This document shows positions 16,185 through 24,827 of a stretch of DNA of 64,000 nucleotides, in pieces. The notes under the pieces are model-generated. The model ran no database searches. It had not been told where the DNA came from and worked only from the letters and a program-made list of their open reading frames with translations. The stretch is from assembly GCF_008180865.1 (NCBI RefSeq), contig NZ_VTEX01000001.1:189116-253115 (forward strand). Reading direction: 5' to 3'. The position numbers and the translations under genes are program-made. This stretch comes from Rossellomorea aquimaris (GTDB taxonomy: Bacteria; Bacillota; Bacilli; Bacillales; Bacillaceae_B). The stretch's first letter is position 1, and every line of letters starts with the position of its first letter.

Positions 16185-18155
16185 ATGAATAAAGGAATCG
16201 AAATCCAGGATCTCTATGAGTTAAGGGCTGTATCAGATCCAAGATTGTCCCCAAGTGGAGATGAAGCCGTTTATGTCAAAACCTACATGTGTGAAGAAAA
16301 GAATGAGTATTTCTCAACCTTACATAGCATCCGTCTGCAAGATAAGACCACTCGCCAATGGACTTTCGGAGAACAAAAGATTTCAACCCCCAGGTGGTCA
16401 CCAGATGGTAGGAAAATCGCCTTTGTCTCGAATCGCTCCGGTGTGAATCAACTCTACCTCTTCCACCGGGATGGAGGGGAAGCAGAACAGCTGACAGATT
16501 ATCAAAAAGGCGTTTCAAATCCAGTCTGGTCTCCATGCGGTGAGAAAATTTCAGTCTCGCTCCGACTTGAAAAAGGGGAGACGTTTGAAACCAAGGAAGG
16601 CGAAGAAGAGAAATTAAAGCCATACGTTGCGACTGGCATGAAATATAAAAGTGATGACCGGGGATTCGATGACAACTGCTACTCGCAAATAGCAGTGGTG
16701 GACGTGGCGTCGAAAAAAATAAGAAGAGTCACGGATGATGTCCATGATTACACTCTTCACTCCTGGTCGCCAGATGGACAGCACATTGCATTTTCTGTAG
16801 ACAGAACAGAAGACAAGGATTTCTCATTCCAGTCTGATTTGTATATTTTCAACCTTGAAATGAATGAATACAAAAAGGTTAATAAAGAAACGGGTTACTA
16901 CGGAGGTGCCGCCTGGTCTCCTGACGGAAAGCATCTTGCCTATATGGGGCATGGACGTGAATATGAGAATGCGACACATAATAAGGTGTGGCTGCATCAC
17001 ATTGAAACTGGACATTCCATTTGCCTGACAGAAGGCATGGACCTGCCAATAGGAGACTATCTTAATAGCGACAGCATCCAAGGTTCATCACAAACGGGGA
17101 TACTATGGTCAAATGATTATGAAAGCTTCTACTTCCTGGCATCTGATGCAGGGAACACAGTCCTTTACTACGCACACATTGATGGGGCGATATACCCTGC
17201 ACTGCTGCAGGAAGAACAGCATATATACGGTTTTGACTTCGATTCAACTCGACAGGTGATGCTGATTGCCATGAGCAAACCGACCGAACCCGGTGAATTA
17301 TATACTCTTCATGTTCCTAGTGGTGAGCTGACGGAAATAACTAGTCTGAACGGGGAGCTGCTGGGGAATCGTGAATTGTCTTCTCCACAATCGTTTATGT
17401 ACACTGGTGCAAAAGACTGGCCTGTACAAGGCTGGATCATGAAGCCAGTCGGTTATGAGGAAGGAAAGAAGTATCCACTCATCGTCGAAATACACGGTGG
17501 CCCCCACACCATGTATGGGAACACGTTCTTTCACGAATTCCAAGTGTTGGCAAGCAAAGGATATGCTGTTTTATATGTGAATCCAAGAGGAAGCCATGGC
17601 TACGGGCAAGAATTCGTGGATGCCGTAAGAGGTGATTACGGCGGCGGGGATTACGAGGATATCATGTCAGCAGTCGAGTATGCCCTGGAGGAATTTCCGT
17701 TTATTGATGAAACCCGCTTAGGTGTGACCGGTGGAAGCTACGGAGGATTCATGACCAACTGGATCATCGGCCATAGCGACAAGTTTAAAGCGGCGGCCAC
17801 CCAGCGCTCCATCAGCAATTGGATCAGTTTTTACGGAGTGAGTGATATCGGCTACTACTTCTCAGAATGGCAAATTCAAAGCGATCTTGGCGACATTGAA
17901 ACCCTTTGGAAGCGTTCACCCCTTGCGTATGTGAAGAGTATGAACACACCCCTATTAATACTTCACAGCGAAAAGGACTACCGTTGTCCGATTGAGCAGG
18001 CGGAACAACTATTTATCGCCTTGAAACGTGAGAAGAAAGATGTGAGATTTGTGCGTTTCCCGGAATCCAATCACAATCTGTCCAGGACTGGAAAACCCTC
18101 TTTGAGGGAAGCGAGATTACAAGAGATTGTGGATTGGTTTGGGGAGCATTTATAG
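16185..18155 (+). CDS. S9 family serine peptidase (acylaminoacyl-peptidase/DPP-like)
   Basis: A 656-residue cytoplasmic peptidase. The N-terminal 370 residues form a WD40-like beta-propeller with repeated SPDG(K/R/Q)xIAF motifs. The C-terminal alpha/beta hydrolase domain has the nucleophile Ser518 in GGSYGGFM, Asp598 in EKDYRCP and His630 in ESNHNL. The oxyanion segment is EIHGGPHTMYG. Homologues such as B. subtilis YuxL release N-terminal acyl-residues or dipeptides from short peptides. GGAAGG precedes the ATG. It is flanked by its own terminator, so it is probably monocistronic. Confidence 0.93.
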   Translation: MNKGIEIQDLYELRAVSDPRLSPSGDEAVYVKTYMCEEKNEYFSTLHSIRLQDKTTRQWTFGEQKISTPRWSPDGRKIAFVSNRSGVNQLYLFHRDGGEAEQLTDYQKGVSNPVWSPCGEKISVSLRLEKGETFETKEGEEEKLKPYVATGMKYKSDDRGFDDNCYSQIAVVDVASKKIRRVTDDVHDYTLHSWSPDGQHIAFSVDRTEDKDFSFQSDLYIFNLEMNEYKKVNKETGYYGGAAWSPDGKHLAYMGHGREYENATHNKVWLHHIETGHSICLTEGMDLPIGDYLNSDSIQGSSQTGILWSNDYESFYFLASDAGNTVLYYAHIDGAIYPALLQEEQHIYGFDFDSTRQVMLIAMSKPTEPGELYTLHVPSGELTEITSLNGELLGNRELSSPQSFMYTGAKDWPVQGWIMKPVGYEEGKKYPLIVEIHGGPHTMYGNTFFHEFQVLASKGYAVLYVNPRGSHGYGQEFVDAVRGDYGGGDYEDIMSAVEYALEEFPFIDETRLGVTGGSYGGFMTNWIIGHSDKFKAAATQRSISNWISFYGVSDIGYYFSEWQIQSDLGDIETLWKRSPLAYVKSMNTPLLILHSEKDYRCPIEQAEQLFIALKREKKDVRFVRFPESNHNLSRTGKPSLREARLQEIVDWFGEHL

Positions 18156-18162
18156 AGGTGCG

Positions 18163-18197
18163 AGCTGTCATTCCTGGATGGGGATGGCAGCTTTTTG
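18163..18197 (+). terminator. terminator after S9 peptidase
   Basis: A 9-bp stem with one G-T pair (18163-18171 with 18184-18192), a 12-base loop and a T tract. Confidence 0.75.
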
Positions 18198-18427
18198 TTA
18201 GAGCGCACTAGTCAATTTCAAAACAAAGTCTATTACACAACCCACCGCAAAAAATACCCATCCTAGCACGTTTACATCCCCACCCAATAGGCAAGGTTAT
18301 AATAATAAAACCAACAATAGACAACAATGTGGAAATCCTGATACGGTGTGATATGATGAAAATAGTAAGTAACGATATAATGAAATGAGTTTATTTGTTC
18401 ATGGTCGTTTAAGGGGAAACATATAAT

Positions 18428-19069
18428 ATGGATATAAATAAGATTAAAGACTGGTTTACGCTTGAGAATATGATGGACCTGATTCAGCAGTATCGCTCAT
18501 TTGGACCGATTCCAGGGATCCTGCTTCCGCTGTTGGAAGCATTTCTTCCATTCCTGCCCCTGGTCGTGTTTGTGACGGCCAATGCGAATGCCTTCGGGCT
18601 ATGGTGGGGATTCCTGTTTTCATGGATTGGCGCTACGCTTGGTGCACTTATTGTGTTTCTGCTGGTAAGAAGATATGGGGAAACACGATTCTTTCGCTTC
18701 CTAAGAAAGAACCGCCAAGTAAAGCGATTGACGAAGTGGGTAGACAAGCATGGGTTTGGCCCGTTGTTCATCCTTTTATGCTTCCCATTTACACCGTCTG
18801 CCTTGGTGAATGTGGTGGCGGGATTGTCGTCGATCAGCATCGCTCAGTATATGCTCGCGGTGGTTACGGGGAAAATGGTGATGATTTTCACCATAAGCTT
18901 TATCGGATATGATATTATATCATTAGTAAGGCAACCAATACGTACTGTAATCGTTGCAGCCATTATTTTTGTCCTATGGTTTGTAGGGAAACGAATTGAG
19001 ATACATTTGAATAAGAAAATGGAAGTAGACCAACGAATTGAACGGAAAAAGCAGGAGGAATCAAATTGA
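18428..19069 (+). CDS. VTT/SNARE-associated (TVP38/TMEM64, YhjE-like) membrane protein
   Basis: A 213-residue polytopic protein of the DedA/VTT superfamily. Seen are the PGILLPLLEAFLPFLPLVVFV re-entrant-type segment near residue 30, here split as LLPLLEAFLPF and LPLVVFV, then the family-specific GWxGAxxG-like segment FSWIGATLGAL and the PFTPSALVNVVAGLS stretch. Members are linked to lipid scrambling or transport and envelope balance. The last 4 bases overlap sipV. The yhjE-sipV pairing is also found in B. subtilis. Confidence 0.88.
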   Translation: MDINKIKDWFTLENMMDLIQQYRSFGPIPGILLPLLEAFLPFLPLVVFVTANANAFGLWWGFLFSWIGATLGALIVFLLVRRYGETRFFRFLRKNRQVKRLTKWVDKHGFGPLFILLCFPFTPSALVNVVAGLSSISIAQYMLAVVTGKMVMIFTISFIGYDIISLVRQPIRTVIVAAIIFVLWFVGKRIEIHLNKKMEVDQRIERKKQEESN

Positions 19070-19626
19070 GAGAAGAGGTAAAAAGAGAAGGACTCGAATG
19101 GATTAAAGCCTTGGGGATTGGATTGATCATCTTTATTATCATTCGAACCTTTCTCTTCTCCAACTATGTAGTCGAAGGTGAATCGATGATGCCGACACTA
19201 CAGGATGGGAATAAACTTGTTGTGAATAAAATCGGTTATCATATTGGAGACTTGGATCGCTTTGATGTTGTTGTCTTTCATGCGAATGAGAACGAAGATT
19301 ATGTGAAACGAATCATTGGACTGCCCGGTGATAAGGTCGTTTATAAAGATGATAAATTATATGTTAACGGAGAGTACTATCCTGAACCTTATTTAGAAAA
19401 ATTCAAGCAGGAGTACATCGGCAACAAGCTGACTGGAGACTTTACCCTTGAAGAAATCACGGATGAGCAAACGGTTCCCGAAGGAAAAGTATTCGTTCTT
19501 GGAGACAATCGTCGGGGAAGCATGGATAGTCGCTACTTCGGGTTTATAGACAGGGAACAGATTGTGGGAAAAGTGGATCTTCGTTACTGGCCTATCAACG
19601 AATGGGATATACAATTCAGGAATTAA
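19066..19626 (+). CDS. sipV: type I signal peptidase (SipV-like)
   Basis: A 186-residue leader peptidase that removes signal peptides from exported proteins. The TTG start overlaps the preceding stop codon and follows AGGAGGA (19053-19059) by 6 bases. A single N-terminal membrane anchor (residues about 13-31) is followed by the nucleophile Ser40 in GESMMPT and the general base Lys81 in YVKRIIGLPGD. The GDNRRGSMDSRYFG box lies at the C-terminus. The Ser/Lys dyad and single anchor are typical of prokaryotic-type Bacillus signal peptidases. It is probably co-translated with the VTT protein. A terminator follows. Confidence 0.95.
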   Translation: MREEVKREGLEWIKALGIGLIIFIIIRTFLFSNYVVEGESMMPTLQDGNKLVVNKIGYHIGDLDRFDVVVFHANENEDYVKRIIGLPGDKVVYKDDKLYVNGEYYPEPYLEKFKQEYIGNKLTGDFTLEEITDEQTVPEGKVFVLGDNRRGSMDSRYFGFIDREQIVGKVDLRYWPINEWDIQFRN

Positions 19627-19634
19627 AGATATGG

Positions 19635-19671
19635 AAATGCTGTTCAATACATGAACAGCATTCTTTTTTTT
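19635..19671 (+). terminator. terminator after sipV
   Basis: A perfect 11-bp stem (19636-19646 with 19652-19662) followed by a long T run. Confidence 0.9.
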
Positions 19672-19749
19672 GCGAAAGATTCTTCGAGCTTCCGGACTGT
19701 TGAAAGGATGCTACTTCGAAAAGTGATGCTTTAAGCTCTTTGAATAAGG

Positions 19750-19784
19750 AAAGGATCAAATCCATTTTGGGGATCTGATCCTTT
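19750..19784 (-). terminator. probable terminator after HD-GYP gene
   Basis: A 14-bp stem with one mismatch (19750-19763 with 19771-19784). The T tract on the minus side is short, so efficiency is uncertain. Confidence 0.55.
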
Positions 19785-19800
19785 CTATGTTGATGGGTAT

Positions 19801-21324
19801 TTAAATTGCAGAATTCGATAAAATACGGGATGTGCCTGTCACTTTGATCCCCCTCATAAACGCTTCAACAAACTCCTCATCCCACTGTGTCCCTTTGCCT
19901 TCTTCCAAAATGGAGAGGGCTTTTTCGAGAGGCATTCCTTTTCGATAAGGGCGATCAGAGGTCATAGCGTCAAAGGCATCAGCGACAGCGATCAATCGTC
20001 CGAACACGGGAATATCGTCTCCTTTTAATTGATCGGGATATCCCCGGCCGTCCACCCGCTCATGGTGGTGCTTGATGCCGGGTAAGATGGGCAGGAGTTC
20101 TTCTGTTAACTGAACCCCTTTTACAATTTCTTCGCCAATCACAGGGTGGAGTTTGATTTGATCAAACTCTTCAATTGTTAATTTCCCTTCTTTTAAAAGC
20201 ACATTGTCCCGGATTCCTATCTTTCCAATGTCGTGAAGCAGGGCCGATTTGTTGAGTAAGTCGATGTCTTTAGAGGACCAGTTGCATTGTTTGGCAGTTA
20301 AAACAGAAAACTCCGCAACACGTTTAGAATGGCCGGCCGTATATGGGTCCCGTGCATCCAATGTACCTGCAACTACTGCGAAAAATTGATCAAGTAGCTG
20401 CTGGTTTTTCTGATCTCTCAGATTGATGGCCCCTACCATGTGGTTAAAGCCGGAAAATAAATGGGAAAATTCATCCGTGTATGTATTCACTACGGGTGAA
20501 ACATGCCCCTCCTCGACTTTTTCAAAACGGGCTACCAGCTCTTTCACAGGTGCTTCGATGCTTTTGAAAATAAGGAGGGCTCCATAGAAAGCTAGAATCG
20601 TAATGATGAAAATCAGAGTCCCTGCCCATTTCCAGTAGTCTACTAAAAGCGTGGGGTCTGCAATTGATAAGCGAATCTGTGAAGCTAATGAAAAAAGCAG
20701 GATCGGAAACAGGGCAAGAAACAGGGAAGCTGCCAAGATTTTTCTTTTTAAACTGATAAATAGGGTGGACTGATTCGTTGGATCGACTCCGTATGTTTCA
20801 ACTGTTTTCCGAATAAGGTCCACCTGCAGTGAATGACAAGCTCTAAAGGTTAAGAAAAATTCAATCAATGCATGAAGAATCGCCACTAAAAAGGCGCCGC
20901 ACCAGGCATAAAAAATATAGGTGTACGGAATGGACAACCACCCTGCATTGATGCTGACAACCGTCAACAAAGTCGACGGAAGAGCCAGCCCCAGAAAGTG
21001 AGGGAGCATGATTCGTCTAACCGTTAAAAGTGGGAACCTTTCCGCTTGTTGATAGGCAGTTGAGAGAAGGTCCAGACTGAGTGTTGATACCTTCTTTTTA
21101 TAGACGATCTTCATCGGACGAATATGCTTCTGATACACCAAAAATTCGCAGCTGAACATCGTGACGATTGAAAGGGAGATGATGCCTCCCATTGTGAGCA
21201 GTGCCTTTTCATTGAGGGCAAGGGTTTGAAAAATGAATACAGACCCGACACCAAAGACGGCTATGAAGCTTCCTAGAAGATAATTCTTAATGATTGTACG
21301 TTGAAATCGCTGATATACATTCAA
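19801..21324 (-). CDS. membrane-bound HD-GYP domain protein (putative c-di-GMP phosphodiesterase)
   Basis: A roughly 507-residue protein. I choose the TTG at 21324 because GGAGG lies 8 bases before it; the ATG at 21351 has no site. The N-terminal half has about six membrane helices, followed by a HAMP-like segment (IEAPVKELVARFEKVEEG). The C-terminal third is an HD-GYP domain with the HD motif in LLHDIGKIG, the later HHERVDGRGYPDQLKG (GYP motif) and VADAFDAMTSDRPYR. Such domains usually hydrolyse cyclic di-GMP, but no GGDEF partner is nearby and activity is not proved. The C-terminal end has a short extension. Confidence 0.9.
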   Translation of the reverse strand: MNVYQRFQRTIIKNYLLGSFIAVFGVGSVFIFQTLALNEKALLTMGGIISLSIVTMFSCEFLVYQKHIRPMKIVYKKKVSTLSLDLLSTAYQQAERFPLLTVRRIMLPHFLGLALPSTLLTVVSINAGWLSIPYTYIFYAWCGAFLVAILHALIEFFLTFRACHSLQVDLIRKTVETYGVDPTNQSTLFISLKRKILAASLFLALFPILLFSLASQIRLSIADPTLLVDYWKWAGTLIFIITILAFYGALLIFKSIEAPVKELVARFEKVEEGHVSPVVNTYTDEFSHLFSGFNHMVGAINLRDQKNQQLLDQFFAVVAGTLDARDPYTAGHSKRVAEFSVLTAKQCNWSSKDIDLLNKSALLHDIGKIGIRDNVLLKEGKLTIEEFDQIKLHPVIGEEIVKGVQLTEELLPILPGIKHHHERVDGRGYPDQLKGDDIPVFGRLIAVADAFDAMTSDRPYRKGMPLEKALSILEEGKGTQWDEEFVEAFMRGIKVTGTSRILSNSAI

Positions 21325-21591
21325 GGATGAATCCTCCAATTCCCCTAACATTTAGTAGATTCATTATATAGGAAATTTGGAGTGGGGAACATGATGATTT
21401 ATTACTTTCTTAGGAAAATCTAGTGGAGGGGCTGCCCGCACCAATTACGGAAAGAACGTCTCCCCCCCAACAGCAATCACAAACTCTATGATAATAGACT
21501 CATTTTCACGCTTTTACACAAAATTTACCCTATTTTGACAATATGTAATGTACGCTAAATGTATAGTCATATTTAGAGGAGGCGAAGCAAT

Positions 21592-22773
21592 TTGAAGGTT
21601 GTAAACAAAAAGTTCATCAGCATTTTTTCAATTTTAATTATTTTTATGATTGCGTGTGGTCAAGTATCTCCAAGTCAAATGAGTGCAGCGGGAAATGGGA
21701 CGTGGAGTTCGCCGTTCACTGTTGATCAGGCTTTATCCCATCAAGATGGTTCCACTCAGTCAGTGGAAGGGTATGTGGTCGGGCAGCCAACCTCTACGTC
21801 ATCCGTTGTCACGAGTAACTTTCCAAACGATTACGCACTTGCCCTGGCGGATTCCCCGTCTGAATCCAATACGGATGAGATGGTTTATGTTCAAATTCCA
21901 TCTTCCTACCGTTCAAACTTCGGATTGCAAAGTAACCCGGGTCTAATGGGTGGAAAAATCAAAGTGACGGGCAGTTTAACGGCCTATTTCTCTCATCCGG
22001 GAGTGAAGTCTACATCAGCATTTGAATCATTGGAAGATGGCGGGACTGATCCGACTGATCCTCCAACCGACCCAACCGATCCACCATCCTATGAAGAATA
22101 TTACAACTCGGCTGAAGGGAAAACGGGCTCTCCTTTAAAAACAGCACTACATAACATCATTGATGATCATCAAACTCTTTCCTACGGCGATGTATGGGGA
22201 GCACTTCGAAATACAGACGAAGATCCGAACAACCCGGGTAACGTAATCCTCCTATACTCAGGCCGTTCCCAATCCAAAACGACAAACGGCGGTGGAGTCA
22301 ACGACTGGAACAGGGAACACGTCTGGGCGAAATCCCACGGGGACTTTGGAACATCTCAAGGACCAGGGACGGACCTTCATCACTTGAGACCTACAGATGT
22401 AACCGTCAATTCTACAAGAAGTAATCTTGACTTTGATAATGGCGGGACTCAGCATGGTGAAGCACCAGGCAACTATTATGATGGGGATTCCTGGGAGCCC
22501 CGGGATGAAGTGAAAGGGGACGTCGCCCGTATGATTTTCTACATGGCGGTCCGCTATGAAGGGGACGGCGGGGAACTGGATTTAGAGATCAATAACAACG
22601 TGAACAATGGAAGTGCCCCTTATCACGGGAAAATGTCCGTTCTCCTTCAATGGAATGAACAGGATCCTGTGGATGAAAGGGAAATCAGACGCAACGATAT
22701 CATCTTTGAACAATATCAAGGAAACCGAAATCCATTCATCGACCACCCTGAGTGGGCGGAAATGATCTGGTAA
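21592..22773 (+). CDS. secreted endonuclease I family nuclease with N-terminal OB-like domain
   Basis: A 393-residue secreted nuclease. The TTG start follows GAGGAGGC by 8 bases. Residues 1-28 are a signal peptide with a possible lipobox (MIAC). Residues about 36-150 form a DUF6359/OB-like beta domain (WSSPFTVDQAL, VEGYVVG, VYVQIPSSYR). A TDPTDPP repeat linker follows, then the endonuclease I domain with WNREHVWAKSHG, TDLHHLRPTD and NSTRSNLDF. The catalytic region resembles B. subtilis Bsn (YurI), which degrades RNA and DNA outside the cell. Nutrient scavenging, here of phosphate or nucleosides, is a plausible role. Confidence 0.9.
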   Translation: MKVVNKKFISIFSILIIFMIACGQVSPSQMSAAGNGTWSSPFTVDQALSHQDGSTQSVEGYVVGQPTSTSSVVTSNFPNDYALALADSPSESNTDEMVYVQIPSSYRSNFGLQSNPGLMGGKIKVTGSLTAYFSHPGVKSTSAFESLEDGGTDPTDPPTDPTDPPSYEEYYNSAEGKTGSPLKTALHNIIDDHQTLSYGDVWGALRNTDEDPNNPGNVILLYSGRSQSKTTNGGGVNDWNREHVWAKSHGDFGTSQGPGTDLHHLRPTDVTVNSTRSNLDFDNGGTQHGEAPGNYYDGDSWEPRDEVKGDVARMIFYMAVRYEGDGGELDLEINNNVNNGSAPYHGKMSVLLQWNEQDPVDEREIRRNDIIFEQYQGNRNPFIDHPEWAEMIW

Positions 22774-22781
22774 GTTGGATT

Positions 22782-22811
22782 GAGCCTGGAAGTTTCCGGG
22801 TTCTTTTTTTA
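22782..22811 (+). terminator. terminator after nuclease gene
   Basis: A 10-bp stem with two G-T pairs (22782-22791 with 22794-22803), a 2-base loop and eight T bases. The tight loop suggests the apical pairs stay open. Confidence 0.65.
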
Positions 22812-22927
22812 TTGAAAAATGAAGATGGATGGCGGGGAGGGGGGAGGGCACTCACGAAACTTTTTCAAGGACAATAAAGGAATCGGAGAGGGACGCCTCG
22901 AAATACATACGTCGAGGTGAAAATGAC

Positions 22928-23476
22928 ATGAAACGGTTATTGACGGGTACAAGAATTTATCTTTCCGGTTTTCAGGAGGAAGATGTTACGGCCATAAGGG
23001 AATGGAGTCAAAATGAAGAAATTCAGAGATTACTGGATGCTCTTCCCCATAAGCCGAAAGCAGAGGAAGATATTAAAAAATGGATGGGGGATCCAGGAGA
23101 CAACGCCTATCGTTTTGCTATTCGTTTAAAGGACGATGGCAGGATCATTGGCTTTGTTGAATTGGACGGGATCCTATGGACGCACCGTGTCGGATGGGTC
23201 TCCATCTCAATAGGGGACGAACAGTCCTGGGGTAATGGATATGGCAAGGAAGCCATGAAATGTTTGTTGGCGTACGCTTTTCATGAGTTGAATTTATACC
23301 GAGTCCAATTAACGGTATTTTCATATAATGAGAGGGCCATGCGCTTATATGAGTCACTCGGATTCAAGAAAGAAGGAAGCTACCGTCAATTTTTACAAAG
23401 GGACGGAGATCGATACGACATGATCTTATACGGACTATTAGCGGAAGAATGGAAAGGTAATGTGAAAGAAGGATGA
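22928..23476 (+). CDS. GNAT family N-acetyltransferase (RimJ/RimL type)
   Basis: A 182-residue acetyltransferase. GAGGTGA at 22913-22919 sets the ATG at 22928; the frame runs open upstream to 22829 but without a site. Seen are RxxIGFVELDGI (strand 4 region), the acetyl-CoA loop GNGYGKEAM and the closing NERAMRLYESLGFKKEGSYRQ, split here as NERAMRLYESLGF and KKEGSYRQ. The RimJ-like layout suggests acetylation of an amino group on a protein or small molecule; the target is unknown. A hairpin with T run follows. Confidence 0.88.
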   Translation: MKRLLTGTRIYLSGFQEEDVTAIREWSQNEEIQRLLDALPHKPKAEEDIKKWMGDPGDNAYRFAIRLKDDGRIIGFVELDGILWTHRVGWVSISIGDEQSWGNGYGKEAMKCLLAYAFHELNLYRVQLTVFSYNERAMRLYESLGFKKEGSYRQFLQRDGDRYDMILYGLLAEEWKGNVKEG

Positions 23477-23495
23477 TGGTGTCCTTCTTTTTTTT
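23465..23495 (+). terminator. terminator after GNAT gene
   Basis: A 9-bp stem (23465-23473 with 23482-23490) with an 8-base loop and T run; the stem includes the stop codon. Confidence 0.75.
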
Positions 23496-23509
23496 GACGT
23501 AGAAGGCAT

Positions 23510-24667
23510 TTATTCCCTCATCCTCCACCTCCTCCGCTCCACATACAACAATCCTCCCATCCAGCCATGAAACAAAAAGCATCCCAGTAACAGAAACAAC
23601 GATTGTACGTAGGTAAGCTGCATGATGACTAAGGGTGCTATGCTGGTTCCACCTAATAAAATAAAGGAGTACAGGCTGAGTGCCTGGCTTCGGTCATCTC
23701 CACTCATATCTCCGATTAAGGTAATGACGGTCGGAATCAACAATGAGATGGCGGAGATAAACAGGACTGAAGAAAGAACGATGAGGAAGGGTTCACTCAA
23801 GTGTACATAAATAAAAGCAATCAATACACTCGTAATGGAAATGGTTACTCCAATAAAAAGAGTTTTATAGGCTCCGATTGCTTCAAGAAGGCGACCGGTA
23901 AAGAGTGATAAGCTGACACCGATCAATCCGACTGCCCTTAGTAGAAAAAGCAGATTGGAATCACCCGTTAAGTACCGGGTCAAGCTGTCATAATAAGCAA
24001 CAAAAGAGGCGAGGAGTGTGAAAACGATGCCGTAGCAATAAAGGAGTTCCTTTCTCAAAAGGAGTTTATAGATCGTGTTGACCTGGTGTTTGAAGGAAAC
24101 GGCTCGGATGGATGTAGCGGGCAGAGTTTGTTTTCCCATTAAAAATAAAGAGGCGTACACCACTGCGAAAAAGAAGAATACTATCGTCCAGTTGCTATAG
24201 CGGGTGATTCCTTCACTGAGCAATTGGCCGAGGATGCCTGCGAACAGAAAACCGGAATTGATAAAAGCGAGAAGCAGCGTTCTCTTTCTTCCAGAAAACA
24301 AATCATACGTATAAGCAAAGGCGACAGGGGCAAAACTCCCCAAACAAAACCCTTGAATTCCCCGGGTGAAGAATAAACTCCAGAAATCACCTGCAATCCC
24401 CACCAAGCCTGTTGAAACAGCAGAGGCGAGCATTCCCCAAACGAGAATCTCTTTTTTTCCAACACGATCTGCGCTATTGGCAAAGGTTAGAAGACCACAT
24501 GCGTAGAAAAAGATAAATGAGCTTCCAGCAATAACGACTTCACTTTGTGCTATGGAGAGGGAGGAAGCGATATTCCCGTAAATGGGAATGAACGTGTAAA
24601 TATTACAAGCTACCATAATTGCCATCACAACAAGAACAGAAGCGATTCTGATAAAATATTGATTCAT
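23510..24667 (-). CDS. MFS transporter
   Basis: A 385-residue carrier with about 12 membrane helices. The motif A equivalent FANSADRVGKKEILVWG lies between helices 2 and 3 and FTRGIQGFCLGSFAPVAFAY, read in parts, resembles the motif in helix 4 of drug-efflux or arabinose-efflux-type members. AGGTGATG precedes the ATG. The cargo cannot be read from sequence. It is convergent with the GNAT gene, and its 5' end faces addB across a 160-base gap. Confidence 0.85.
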   Translation of the reverse strand: MNQYFIRIASVLVVMAIMVACNIYTFIPIYGNIASSLSIAQSEVVIAGSSFIFFYACGLLTFANSADRVGKKEILVWGMLASAVSTGLVGIAGDFWSLFFTRGIQGFCLGSFAPVAFAYTYDLFSGRKRTLLLAFINSGFLFAGILGQLLSEGITRYSNWTIVFFFFAVVYASLFLMGKQTLPATSIRAVSFKHQVNTIYKLLLRKELLYCYGIVFTLLASFVAYYDSLTRYLTGDSNLLFLLRAVGLIGVSLSLFTGRLLEAIGAYKTLFIGVTISITSVLIAFIYVHLSEPFLIVLSSVLFISAISLLIPTVITLIGDMSGDDRSQALSLYSFILLGGTSIAPLVIMQLTYVQSLFLLLGCFLFHGWMGGLLYVERRRWRMRE

Positions 24668-24827
24668 GAGCCATCACCTGCCTCTTTTACTGTATGCAGG
24701 TGTTCCAAATATTTTCAATAAAGATTGAGACGGGAAAGATTTGTTCGTGTGTACTATAATGAACCTATACAAAAATTCAACCTGCCTCATGGTTACAATA
24801 GATTAGTATAAGAAAGGGAGTGAGAAG

